NCBI RefSeq assembly: GCF_023715895.1
Contig: NZ_JAMBOO010000012.1
Location: 37,707 to 101,706 of the forward strand
Reading direction: 5' to 3'
Origin: Domibacillus indicus
GTDB taxonomy: Bacteria; Bacillota; Bacilli; Bacillales; Domibacillaceae
Length of the DNA stretch: 64,000 nucleotides
This document shows, in pieces, positions 8,580 through 17,422 of this stretch. Within the stretch, counting starts at the first letter, position 1. Each line of letters starts with the position of its first letter. Below the pieces are notes generated by a model that worked only from the letters and a program-made list of their open reading frames with translations, ran no database searches and had not been told where the DNA came from. The position numbers and the translations under genes were made by a program.

Positions 8580-8877
8580 TTCAGTCCCTCCTTTTAACTC
8601 TCCCTGCTGTTTTTTCTCTGTTTGATCTGCTCTCTTATCTCGATGAATAAAGGGAAAAAATGAAATAAATAGAATTTTTTTCTGCAGGGCTTCTCTTCTA
8701 TTGTATCATGCTCTTCTATTTGTTCATGTCTCCTTGGCTAAAAAGTTTAAAACATTGTGCCGGTATTTTTTTGCAGAAAAAGGATTAAAAGAAATAAGGG
8801 AAGGGAAAAGGCTAGATAAAATTCAGTGAAACAGCTCACACTACCTGAATACATAACTGTCTATGGAGGGATTTTTT

Positions 8878-10617
8878 ATGTTCAAGGAAGCTATTTATCA
8901 CCGGCCTAAAAACAATTTTGCTTATTCCTATGACCCGGATACCGTTCATATCCGCCTGCGCTGCAAGAAAGGTGATCTCACGCATGTATCGCTGCTTCAC
9001 GGAGATTCCTATATCCTTAAGGACGGTATATGGGTATATGACGAAGAAGACATGATTTTAGCTGGATCAGATATGCTGTTTGATTACTGGATGGCGGAGA
9101 TTAAGCCTGCCCACCGCCGTCTCCTTTACGGATTTAAATGTGTCAGCGGGGACGAGACTATTTATTACACAGAGCGCGGCTTTTTCGATCAAGCGCCAGA
9201 AAAAACAGCGAATTACTTTAACTTCCCATACATTAACCCGGCCGATATTTTCACTGCTCCCCGCTGGGTAAAAGATACGGTCTGGTATCAGATTTTCCCG
9301 GAACGGTTCGGCAATGGCGATCCACGTCTGAATCCTCCCAATACACAGCCTTGGGGAGGAAAGCCGGAGTTTGATAACTACTTTGGCGGCGACTTCCAGG
9401 GAGTCATTGACCACTTGGATTACCTGCAGGATCTCGGCATTACGGGTATTTACTTCACCCCTATTTTTAAAGCAAACACAAACCATAAATATGATACCAT
9501 CGACTATCTTCAAATCGATCCACAATTTGGCGATGAGGCACTGCTGAGAAAGCTCATTGATGAATGCCATCAAAGAGGCATTAAAGTGATGCTTGATGCA
9601 GTGTTCAATCATAGCGGTTACTTTTTTGGCCCGTTCCAGGATGTGCTTGAAAAAGGTGAAGCATCGAAATATAAAGACTGGTTCCACATTCGAAAATTTC
9701 CGCTGCAGGAAGGTGACCAGTTAAATTACGAAACCTTCAGCTTTGAAAAAAACATGCCCAAGCTTAACACCGAAAATCGGGAAGTAAAAGACTATTTGTT
9801 GAATGTTGCCTCACATTGGGTGAAGAATTTTGACATAGACGGCTGGAGACTGGATGTGGCCGATGAAGTCGATCATGCCTTTTGGAGGGAGTTCCGCCGC
9901 ACGGTAAAAGCGATAAAGCCGGATGTGTATATTCTAGGTGAAATCTGGCATGATGCCCTGCCATGGCTTCAGGGAGACCAGTTTGATGCAGCGATGAACT
10001 ATCGCTTTGTCCATGCCATTGTAGACTTTTTCGCCCAAAGAAAAATCACAGCCGAACAGTTTAAACAGGAAATTACCCATGTCTATCATTCTTATCCGAT
10101 TCCCATCAATGAAGTTGCCTTTAACCTGCTTGGAAGCCATGATACGCCAAGACTTTTAACGGTTGCGTATGACAATAAAGAAAGCGTCAAGCTGTCTTAC
10201 TTGTTTGCTCTGTCTTCCCCGGGGTCTCCATGTATTTATTACGGCGATGAAATTGGCTTAACAGGCGGACCAGATCCGGACTGCCGCAAATGTATGGTTT
10301 GGGATGAAGACAAGCAGGACCGCGATTTACGGGCCTTTATTCAAAAAGCGATTGCGCTGCGCAAACAGATCCCTGCTTTTGGAAACAGCGGCAGCTTTGC
10401 GTTTGCGGATATCCATCCGGAGCTGATCAGCTACACGCGCGAAAATAAACAAGAAAAACTTCTGTTTTTGATTAATTCAAGTGATACACCGATACAAGCT
10501 GATGTGCCGGATGTCTTTATGAATGCTCGAAATGTGTGGACGGAAGAAACACACAATGAAAAGACCGTCGTCATTCAGCCGCAGAACTTTGTAATTTTGC
10601 ATAAAACAATGCAGTAA
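8878..10617 (+). CDS. Neopullulanase / cyclomaltodextrinase-type alpha-glycosidase (GH13)
   Basis: A 579-residue cytoplasmic amylase with no signal peptide. The N-terminal ~120 residues are the beta-sandwich domain typical of GH13 subfamily 20, followed by the (beta/alpha)8 barrel. Catalytic residues are visible: nucleophile Asp326 in DGWRLDVADEV, acid/base Glu355 in ILGEIWHD and Asp422 in LLGSHDTPRL. The family hydrolyses cyclodextrins, pullulan and maltooligosaccharides, often after their import. The start at 8878 is preferred over 8863 because GGAGGG (8865-8870) then acts as the binding site. It is not in a maltose operon; neighbours are unrelated. Confidence 0.92.
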   Translation: MFKEAIYHRPKNNFAYSYDPDTVHIRLRCKKGDLTHVSLLHGDSYILKDGIWVYDEEDMILAGSDMLFDYWMAEIKPAHRRLLYGFKCVSGDETIYYTERGFFDQAPEKTANYFNFPYINPADIFTAPRWVKDTVWYQIFPERFGNGDPRLNPPNTQPWGGKPEFDNYFGGDFQGVIDHLDYLQDLGITGIYFTPIFKANTNHKYDTIDYLQIDPQFGDEALLRKLIDECHQRGIKVMLDAVFNHSGYFFGPFQDVLEKGEASKYKDWFHIRKFPLQEGDQLNYETFSFEKNMPKLNTENREVKDYLLNVASHWVKNFDIDGWRLDVADEVDHAFWREFRRTVKAIKPDVYILGEIWHDALPWLQGDQFDAAMNYRFVHAIVDFFAQRKITAEQFKQEITHVYHSYPIPINEVAFNLLGSHDTPRLLTVAYDNKESVKLSYLFALSSPGSPCIYYGDEIGLTGGPDPDCRKCMVWDEDKQDRDLRAFIQKAIALRKQIPAFGNSGSFAFADIHPELISYTRENKQEKLLFLINSSDTPIQADVPDVFMNARNVWTEETHNEKTVVIQPQNFVILHKTMQ

Positions 10618-10648
10618 GCAGTCTTTTGCTGTAAAAAAAGGCATATAA

Positions 10649-10695
10649 AAAACCGGTACGCCCCCTTTTCCATCACAAGGGAGCGTACCGGTTTT
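10649..10695. terminator. Bidirectional intrinsic terminator
   Basis: A 13-bp stem AAAACCGGTACGC / GCGTACCGGTTTT lies between the convergent amylase and RsbR-like genes. Confidence 0.9.
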
Positions 10696-10713
10696 ATTCT
10701 ATGCTATATACGA

Positions 10714-11529
10714 TTAATCCAGGCTCTCTAATGCTCTTTTCACAGTAGAAAACGTATCTGTACCTGAAAGCTCAAGCCCGCTTTTCACCACAATTTGAGC
10801 TAAATCAGGACGAAGACCGGATGTGATGAGGTGAATACCCACTAACTTGAGCATCATGCCCAGCTGTTGAAGGTAGGCCGCCATCTTTACATCAATTTGG
10901 GAAAGACCTGAAAAATCGACAATGAGATGATCGATCTCCATATCTGATAGTTTAGGAAAAACGTGCTCTAGTATATAGTTGGCCCGGTAGGCATCCATTT
11001 CTCCTATAAGAGGGAGAATCACAATTCCTTCCCTTACAGGTATAATAGGCGCGGATAGAGCGGCCATTTCTTTTTTCGCCTGCTCTTTCTTTTCCTCATA
11101 CAGCTGTTCAAATGCAAAAATGGTCTCATTTAAGCTGCTGTCCAGCATTTGATTGATACGCTTAATGATCAAAACGATTTGTTCCAGTGACAACTGAAGC
11201 TTTTGTCCGATTTCTGTAAACATATCGGTTAACACTTCCCGTGTTGGAGGATACCGGACAGCCAAAAGAGAAACCCTGCCGCCTGAAGAAGTCTGCATAT
11301 CTGCATTTTTTCGGCTCCACTCTATAAAGAAATCAGGAACGCATTTTTCTTCTTTCACAAAGGAATCTCCAAAAAACCGTAAAAACTCAAGGTACATTGT
11401 ACGTGCCTGCTCTTTTTCCCAGTCTGGAATCGTCAATTCCAGCTTTGAAATCACTTTTTCAACGACCTCAGTTGCTAATGCTTCTACGTTGTCATTAATA
11501 TAAGCCGAAAATTTTAAAAATGAACTCAC
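10714..11529 (-). CDS. RsbR-family STAS protein (stressosome component-like)
   Basis: A 271-residue protein with a helical, non-haem-globin-like N-terminal domain and a C-terminal STAS domain (GIVILPLIGEMDAYRA to the end). RsbR paralogues form the stressosome that gates SigB activation. The start is placed at the GTG at 11529 (AAAAAGGGG precedes it); the ATG 60 bases upstream has no binding site. The two threonines phosphorylated by RsbT in B. subtilis RsbRA (in GDIDT and VDT contexts) appear replaced by Ala in GEMDA and Val in IDVKM. It may be a non-phosphorylatable or divergent paralogue. No rsbS, rsbT or sigB is nearby. Confidence 0.8.
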   Translation of the reverse strand: MSSFLKFSAYINDNVEALATEVVEKVISKLELTIPDWEKEQARTMYLEFLRFFGDSFVKEEKCVPDFFIEWSRKNADMQTSSGGRVSLLAVRYPPTREVLTDMFTEIGQKLQLSLEQIVLIIKRINQMLDSSLNETIFAFEQLYEEKKEQAKKEMAALSAPIIPVREGIVILPLIGEMDAYRANYILEHVFPKLSDMEIDHLIVDFSGLSQIDVKMAAYLQQLGMMLKLVGIHLITSGLRPDLAQIVVKSGLELSGTDTFSTVKRALESLD

Positions 11530-11807
11530 GATGGCTTCCCCTTTTTCTCTATTACATACTTTAACACATGTATTTAATGGTTGTTCCATAAAAATCTATT
11601 TTCTGTTTTCATTCCACACAAATAAAACAAAAAGCAAACATCATCCTAGTATTAAGTATCGGGTCATTTTCTTTATATTAAAGATGACTTTCTTCACAAA
11701 TTAGTATTATTTATGATCAGCAATGTGCATTTATTATATAAAAAAAAGCCCATTCTTACTAGGTTAATAAGAACCAGCGTTTTTTTATGTTACCAGAAGA
11801 GCATGAA

Positions 11808-11837
11808 AAAACAGGTGCCTGAAAAAGCACCTGTTTT
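11808..11837. terminator. Intrinsic terminator after the 654-residue protein gene
   Basis: Perfect stem AAAACAGGTGC / GCACCTGTTTT. A weaker hairpin with a T run lies at about 11748-11787, between this gene and the RsbR-like gene. Confidence 0.85.
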
Positions 11838-11878
11838 AACAGCCCAATTGTAATTATCTTACATGTATAGGAAAGTTT

Positions 11879-13843
11879 TTAATCAAGCCATGTATATTGT
11901 CTGCCCCAGCTTTCTTTTGCAAGAGATGTAATCTCTTCAACGATCTCATCTTCTACTGCATACGAATCCCCTTGTTCGTAAGGATTATAATGAAAAGCAT
12001 ACATACGTGCCGTAAATTGTGAAAACGGAAGAGATGCTTCTCCCTCCTGTTCTCCATACCCTTTTACAGAAGGCTCAATGCCCTGTCCCCAGTTTTGGCC
12101 GCTGTCGTTATTAGGATTGTAAAAATAAATGCGGTACTCTCCTGCTTCGTCTGCAGCGATCCGCTGAATAGAAACCGCGTGAAGACCTAACAGATCACCA
12201 TGCACATTGGTAATATAAATACCTACTGGATTCGGATAAATTAATTCATACCCTTCGTTATAGTCAGGATGATGGGTAGAATAAAATAATCGGACAAAAC
12301 CGGCGTAATCTGTTACCGCTCCGGTCGCAGGATTAATGATATTCGCAAATCCGCGCGGCACCCACTCTCCATAAAACTCGGGATTCACCCATTTATGGCC
12401 GTCTTCTCCGCGCAAAGCAGTTCGTTTCATCATTTCATTGTAAATCTTATCTAAATGGGGAACGAGAACCTTTGAAACGGGATCTAGTTCTTGATGAATC
12501 TCTGAAGCGACCCCTCCTTCAAGCGAAGAAGAGTGAAGGGGTTCTCCTTCAAAAATAATGTCTACATCGTTGTCTCTTGCTCCCCGGGCAATAAATTCAA
12601 GAAGCTGGCCAGGGCCGTGCTGTGCCCAGAGGCTGAGAGCCCGTGCAGACTGGCATGTCGGATTTAAACCCTGCCCAATTCCTAAAGGCTGGCCAAGTAC
12701 ACTAAGCGTTCCGGCTAAAAGAACAGCGTTCGCTGTTAAGCCTTCCCGTTTATTTTCAGGCGTAAGCAGGATTTGTTTCACTTCCGGATGAATATCAAGT
12801 TCAATCAGCCGGCGAATACTCGGAAGAAGCGGTTCCTGTGAAAGCAGTCCCCGGTCCAGTACCTTCCCAAGCCCGTAAATAGATTGAGCTGTATGAGGGT
12901 GGATAGCGACCTGAATCATGTCATGGACAAGATTGGATTGAGCATTTAAAATCGCTTCACCAGTTTCAGATAAAGAAAGAGCGGCTGGCAGAAGCTCCGG
13001 TTTTACCCGATTTAAATGTCTTAAAAAAACAGCGTGATAAGGAGAAACAAGCCCTGTATCCCTTACTGATCCGGCAAATGCTTCTGCTTCTTGTTTCAAT
13101 TCCTCTTCTGACGCATTTTTTAAGCTTAAGCGGTATTCCCTAAAGCTGGACCACTCTTTGCTTAACGGGCTTGGTGCCGTAACAGCAGCCGAGTATGCCT
13201 GTAAAGACTGCTTCACTTCCTCACTAATATCACTTTCCATCATTTGTTTGGCCATCGTAATCATTTTTACAATTCGGTTGACCATGATCGGCCTTTGGAC
13301 AGTCAGCCGGTCAATTTCGGCTACAATCTGATTGGCAATTGCCTGAAAAGAAAGTTCATTTCCTAAGAAGCGGAATAACCGTTCTGCCCGTTCAATATGT
13401 TCACCTGAACCAATTCTGGCTTCTTCTGTTTCTGGCGGAAAAAGAATATCTAAATTTAATGCCAGTACTTCGTTTAAAAATTCTTTCGCTTCCTGGTCAG
13501 ACACTTCTTTATGCTCGTACAATCCTTTGGCAATCGCGAGCATGCGCAATTCACTAAGCAGCTCAACAATCGAATTGACGCCTTTTAGCTTTAAAGAGCC
13601 GCCGACAAAAGGGGGCTGGAGCTTTGATGCTTGCTCCCATGGACCTCCCTGGAAAACCCCTGCTTCATCAAATCGAGGGGCATAGCTGAATAATTGTTTA
13701 AGGCCATCATCGGTTCGTGCCAGATCGATGGCTTGTTGAAATACTTCTGTTTGATACAAACTTTTGGCATAAGGTTTTGCCTGCCCCAGCGTATCAAGAG
13801 CTTGTTCGAATTTTGTCGGTGCCAGTTTGCTTTCAGCGTCCAT
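11879..13843 (-). CDS. Uncharacterised 654-residue protein with a candidate Cys-His-Asn/Asp active site
   Basis: I do not recognise the family. The N-terminal ~380 residues look helical and acidic. The C-terminal part reads like a papain-, NlpC- or transglutaminase-type fold: Cys397 in NPTCQSARALSLW (a Cys at the start of a helix), His555 in LLGLHAVSI on a strand, then FYNPNND with Asn/Asp at 576-580. This order (Cys, then His, then Asn/Asp) suits a cysteine peptidase or acyltransferase; it is an inference. No signal peptide, so cytoplasmic. The start at 13843 follows AGGGAGGAAT. It is 40 bases downstream of the ATP-grasp gene and must be co-transcribed with it. A peptide-forming ligase beside a possible peptide-cleaving or amide-transferring enzyme suggests a joint pathway. 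Confidence 0.6.
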   Translation of the reverse strand: MDAESKLAPTKFEQALDTLGQAKPYAKSLYQTEVFQQAIDLARTDDGLKQLFSYAPRFDEAGVFQGGPWEQASKLQPPFVGGSLKLKGVNSIVELLSELRMLAIAKGLYEHKEVSDQEAKEFLNEVLALNLDILFPPETEEARIGSGEHIERAERLFRFLGNELSFQAIANQIVAEIDRLTVQRPIMVNRIVKMITMAKQMMESDISEEVKQSLQAYSAAVTAPSPLSKEWSSFREYRLSLKNASEEELKQEAEAFAGSVRDTGLVSPYHAVFLRHLNRVKPELLPAALSLSETGEAILNAQSNLVHDMIQVAIHPHTAQSIYGLGKVLDRGLLSQEPLLPSIRRLIELDIHPEVKQILLTPENKREGLTANAVLLAGTLSVLGQPLGIGQGLNPTCQSARALSLWAQHGPGQLLEFIARGARDNDVDIIFEGEPLHSSSLEGGVASEIHQELDPVSKVLVPHLDKIYNEMMKRTALRGEDGHKWVNPEFYGEWVPRGFANIINPATGAVTDYAGFVRLFYSTHHPDYNEGYELIYPNPVGIYITNVHGDLLGLHAVSIQRIAADEAGEYRIYFYNPNNDSGQNWGQGIEPSVKGYGEQEGEASLPFSQFTARMYAFHYNPYEQGDSYAVEDEIVEEITSLAKESWGRQYTWLD

Positions 13844-13883
13844 TCTATATTCCTCCCTAACCGGTCTCCAAAATAAAAGTTTT

Positions 13884-15101
13884 TCAAAGATAGAAATCAT
13901 AGGTTTCATATTTTTTCATCAAACCGCGCATTTCTTCACTGTCTTCCCCAAAGAAGAAAATAGTCCCGTAGTGATTGCCAAATCCAACCCGCTCCGCTAC
14001 TTTGCTTGTAGCCGGGATGAACATATCATGCTTTTCAAAATAAGGATGCGATTTTAATTCTTCCGGCACTTCCAGGCGGTCGATAATTTTAACGCGTGGA
14101 TAAACCATCAAGCTTCCAGCATACCCTTTCGCAGAAGTTACCTCTTCAGGAAAAAACACTTCCAGCTCTTCTGCGGTTGTATCTGGGTCACTGCAAAGAA
14201 CCTGGGCCTGGTATGCACTGAAACCGTATGCCCGCTCAATTAAATCAAAAATATGTCCCCCAGGGATCCGCGCTGCGACTTCTCCAAAATGAAGCGTGCC
14301 GTCAGGTGAAATGAAAAATTCCGGGTGGATCACTCCATATTTGATTTCAAAGGAAGCGACCAGCTTTTCAATTTCTTCTCGGATTCTAGGGCGCCATTCT
14401 TCTAGAGAAGGAGATGCAGGAACAAAATTAGAATGCCCTAATTGGACATATTCCGTAATGTTTAAGAAATAAACTTTCCCATTGTGAACAAACGCTTCAC
14501 AGGAAAACTCCTGACCGTCTAAGTGGCTTTCCATTAAACAAGGAAAATCTTCTTGAGGAATCAGGTCAATATCAGAAGCATCCCGTATAACCCGGTGGCC
14601 AACCGTGCCGGCTTTATTTAAAGGCTTTACATGAATAGGGTCATTGATATCCCCGTCTATTTTAATTAAAGCCTCGTTCACTCGTTTTAAAAAGCGGTAC
14701 ACATCTTCTTTTTGGTACGCTTCTTCAAATACCCCGACTTTGATGCCGGACATTTGCGCTTTTCGCTTCATAAGCCCTTTATCTCGAAGAAGAAGAGATC
14801 GATTGAAAATACGGGGATCATCCTGGAACCTCGCGTTTAAAGCACCTGCCCATTCAACCGTTTCTTCATAGATTGGAACCGCAAGCTTTACGCCTAAAGA
14901 ATACAGCTCTTTATATAGCTCCTCTGATTTTTCATTTAACCGCTCGAACTGCCAGCCGACAAACTGAATATCATTTTCTTTGGCAAACGGTTCAAATTCA
15001 GGCGGTCCTACTACAAGAAAAGGCCGGTCAAGCTTGTCTACCGCTTCAATGACAGGCAGACTCCACCCAAGAAGGGCTGTAACTTTTTTTTCATTTTCCA
15101 T
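13884..15101 (-). CDS. ATP-grasp carboxylate-amine ligase
   Basis: A 405-residue ATP-grasp enzyme, which joins a carboxylate to an amine or thiol through an acyl-phosphate. Visible marks are HVKPLNKAGTVGHRVI in the ATP-clasping region, an ESHLDGQEFSCEAFVHNGKVY strand-turn, and the metal/ATP site GTLHFGEVAARIPGGHI, close to the EVAAR-type signature of L-amino-acid ligases of the BacD group. The first ~100 residues form the usual Rossmann-like pre-ATP-grasp domain. The start at 15101 has an upstream AAAGGAT; a longer frame to 15170 has none. It is the first gene leftwards from a repeated divergent promoter region. The opposite operon has an amino acid symporter, so amino acids or peptides are plausible substrates. 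Confidence 0.8.
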   Translation of the reverse strand: MENEKKVTALLGWSLPVIEAVDKLDRPFLVVGPPEFEPFAKENDIQFVGWQFERLNEKSEELYKELYSLGVKLAVPIYEETVEWAGALNARFQDDPRIFNRSLLLRDKGLMKRKAQMSGIKVGVFEEAYQKEDVYRFLKRVNEALIKIDGDINDPIHVKPLNKAGTVGHRVIRDASDIDLIPQEDFPCLMESHLDGQEFSCEAFVHNGKVYFLNITEYVQLGHSNFVPASPSLEEWRPRIREEIEKLVASFEIKYGVIHPEFFISPDGTLHFGEVAARIPGGHIFDLIERAYGFSAYQAQVLCSDPDTTAEELEVFFPEEVTSAKGYAGSLMVYPRVKIIDRLEVPEELKSHPYFEKHDMFIPATSKVAERVGFGNHYGTIFFFGEDSEEMRGLMKKYETYDFYL

Positions 15102-15140
15102 TTCTTCTTCCCATCCTTTGACTAAAAAATAACAAACAGG

Positions 15141-15360
15141 GGTATAATTCCCTATCTTACTATAAATCAAACTTTTTTGTCTGATTTTTGTTTATTTTCT
15201 AATATTTTATGGTACTAATTAATAGTTTATATATGTAAGAGATAAATATTCCAAAAGAGTAGTGTAATTACCCATTTTTAAATAAATTAAACTTTTTTTG
15301 AATTTTTTTGTTTATTTTCTACTTTTTTAAGGTAGTGATTAATAGTTTATATATGTATAT
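15141..15360. repeat. Tandem direct repeat, 120-bp period, in a divergent promoter region
   Basis: The block at about 15141-15240 recurs at 15261-15360 with no indels, about 75-80% identical by eye. Exact shared pieces are TTTATTTTCT (15191 and 15311) and AATAGTTTATATATGTA (15221 and 15341). The repeat fills the space between the divergent ATP-grasp and GNAT genes and is very A+T rich. It probably doubles a promoter or operator; the binding protein is unknown. Confidence 0.8.
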
Positions 15361-15378
15361 GACAAAGGAGGAATGAAA

Positions 15379-15945
15379 ATGAACACTTGGTATATGGCAC
15401 TATCAGAATATTTTCCGGCAAATGAAATGAAATCAGAAGAGCATTTTGAGCGGCTTCTAAAAGACAAAGGCTGTTCCTACAAGATTGAAGAAGGTGCTGG
15501 CTATGTACTCGCTTATTTTGAACAGGAGGATTTTTTGTTTGTAGACTACGTACTGGTACATAGCCATAGCCGGAGCGCAGGTTTAGGAAGCCGAATCATG
15601 GACCAGTTAAAAAAGAAGAAAAAGCCCATCCTTCTTGAAGTAGAGCCGGAGTCGATTCACGAACCGGATACCATTAAACGGGTTCACTTTTACAAAAAAA
15701 TCGGCTTTCAATGTATTGATCACATTCAATACGTGCGCAGGCACCCGATCACCAAAGAACTGAATGAAATGAAGCTTTATTGCTGGTCTTTCGCACCAAA
15801 ATCAGATAGATGGATAATAGAGAAGATGGCTGCTGTTTATCAGGAAGTTCATGCTTACCAATCAAAAGCTTTGTATGGGACACAACCGCAGGCAATCAAT
15901 GAAATTCTTATTCTACGGGAACATACATACAATCAGGCTAAATAA
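15379..15945 (+). CDS. GNAT-family N-acetyltransferase
   Basis: 188 residues. The acetyl-CoA pyrophosphate loop is visible as RSAGLGSRIM (65-74), after the strand FVDYVLVHSHS, and the later strand-helix HFYKKIGFQCID is typical of GNAT motif B. A C-terminal extension of ~70 residues is unusual for simple GNATs. The start at 15379 is chosen since AAAGGAGG (15364-15371) leaves a 7-base gap; the ATG at 15373 is too close. It is the first gene rightwards from the tandem repeat, followed by an amino acid symporter. The substrate may be an amino group made or used by the divergent ligase pathway (inference). Confidence 0.8.
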   Translation: MNTWYMALSEYFPANEMKSEEHFERLLKDKGCSYKIEEGAGYVLAYFEQEDFLFVDYVLVHSHSRSAGLGSRIMDQLKKKKKPILLEVEPESIHEPDTIKRVHFYKKIGFQCIDHIQYVRRHPITKELNEMKLYCWSFAPKSDRWIIEKMAAVYQEVHAYQSKALYGTQPQAINEILILREHTYNQAK

Positions 15946-16026
15946 AAAGGATTTTAACTATTTTTGCATCATTGTATGCGCTTAACATGTTGAGGCGCAA
16001 ATGGACAGATTTGAGGAGGAAATAAT

Positions 16027-17373
16027 TTGGAGAGTTTTGAGCAAATCGTCGCTTCGCTGTCAGGGTGGATCTGGGGAGTGCCAATGATTATTTTATTATT
16101 AGGATGCGGCCTGATTTTAAATGTCCGGATTGGTTTTTTTCAGTTCCGGTACTTCCCTCACATTATGAAGCAGACATTTGGCAAAATGTTCTCAAAAGGA
16201 GATGCACCCGGCTCTGTTACGCCTTTTCAGGCTTCTACGTCTGCCCTGGCTTCTACAGTCGGAGCGGCCAATATTGTCGGAGTGCCTCTTGCGATTGGGC
16301 TGGGCGGGCCTGGAGCCGTTTTTTGGATGTGGCTCGTTGCGCTTATCGGCATGGGAACCAAATATTCAGAAGTGGTTCTCGGATTAAAGTACCGTACAAA
16401 AAATGAAGCCGGCGAGTGGACCGGCGGGCCTATGCATTATATTGAAAAGGGACTCGGCTGGAAACCGGTCGCCACCTTTTTTGCTTTTTTTCTTATGCTT
16501 GAAGTGATTGCAAGTACGATGGTCCAGTCTAATTCCCTGTCTACCACCGTCGAATCTTCCTTCGGTATTCCGCCGCTGGCAACAGGTATTGCGGTTTTAC
16601 TGGCTGTTGGCATTGTAACCTATGGAGGTATTAAACGAATCGGTTCTGTTACTGAAAAGTTTGTGCCGATCATGGTCGTTCTGTATTTAATTTGCTCAGG
16701 GCTTGTGCTGGCTGGAAATCTGTCTGAAATCCCAACAGCCTTTGGCTTAATTTTCTATCACGCTTTTACGCCTATTTCGGCTGCCGGAGGCTTTGCAGGT
16801 GCGAGTGTAGCTGCTGCTATTCGCTGGGGGCTTGCCCGCGGTATTTACTCAAATGAAGCAGGCATGGGAACAGCGCCTATCGCCCATTCAACGGCTATGA
16901 ACGATCACCCAGCCAAACAGGGCTTATGGGGCGTGTTCGAAGTACTGGTGGATACCATTATTGTCTGTACATCAACTGCACTCGTCGTATTAACATCAGG
17001 TGCCTGGAAAGAAGTCGAAGCGAATGACGCTTCGACGATGGTGATCGAAGCATTTGCCACCATTGTTGGTCATGGGGCTGCCGGTGTAATTCTTTCCATT
17101 TCTTTGTTCTTTTTCGTATTATCTACCGTACTGGTGGTTGTTTTTTACGGAGAAAAACAGGCGGAATATTTATTTGGGATTCAATTTTCCAAGCTGATGC
17201 GCGTTGTTTACTTAGTGGCTATTTTAGCCGGGGCTGTTGGGGCTCTAGAATTTATCTGGCAGTTCCTTGATTTAATGCTGGCATTAATTATTGTGCCGAA
17301 TGTCATCGCTCTTGTGTTCTTAAGTAAAGAAGTTCGTGAAATAACAAAAGATTACATTAAAAAATATATTTAG
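16027..17373 (+). CDS. Sodium:alanine (amino acid) symporter, AgcS family
   Basis: A 448-residue membrane carrier that brings in alanine, glycine or glutamine with Na+ (AlsT/GlnT/AgcS family). Family marks are GPGAVFWMWLVALIGMGTKYSE, GEWTGGPMHYIEKGLG, and SNEAGMGTAPIAHSTAMNDHPAKQG in the central conserved region. Eleven or so membrane helices are visible. It starts at TTG (16027) behind GAGGAGGA. It lies 81 bases after the GNAT gene and 49 before a SIR2 gene, all in one direction. Confidence 0.9.
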   Translation: MESFEQIVASLSGWIWGVPMIILLLGCGLILNVRIGFFQFRYFPHIMKQTFGKMFSKGDAPGSVTPFQASTSALASTVGAANIVGVPLAIGLGGPGAVFWMWLVALIGMGTKYSEVVLGLKYRTKNEAGEWTGGPMHYIEKGLGWKPVATFFAFFLMLEVIASTMVQSNSLSTTVESSFGIPPLATGIAVLLAVGIVTYGGIKRIGSVTEKFVPIMVVLYLICSGLVLAGNLSEIPTAFGLIFYHAFTPISAAGGFAGASVAAAIRWGLARGIYSNEAGMGTAPIAHSTAMNDHPAKQGLWGVFEVLVDTIIVCTSTALVVLTSGAWKEVEANDASTMVIEAFATIVGHGAAGVILSISLFFFVLSTVLVVVFYGEKQAEYLFGIQFSKLMRVVYLVAILAGAVGALEFIWQFLDLMLALIIVPNVIALVFLSKEVREITKDYIKKYI

Positions 17374-17422
17374 GGGAAAAGCTAAAGTAACCCTGCTTGC
17401 CAGAAGAAAGGAGCCGTCAGAA

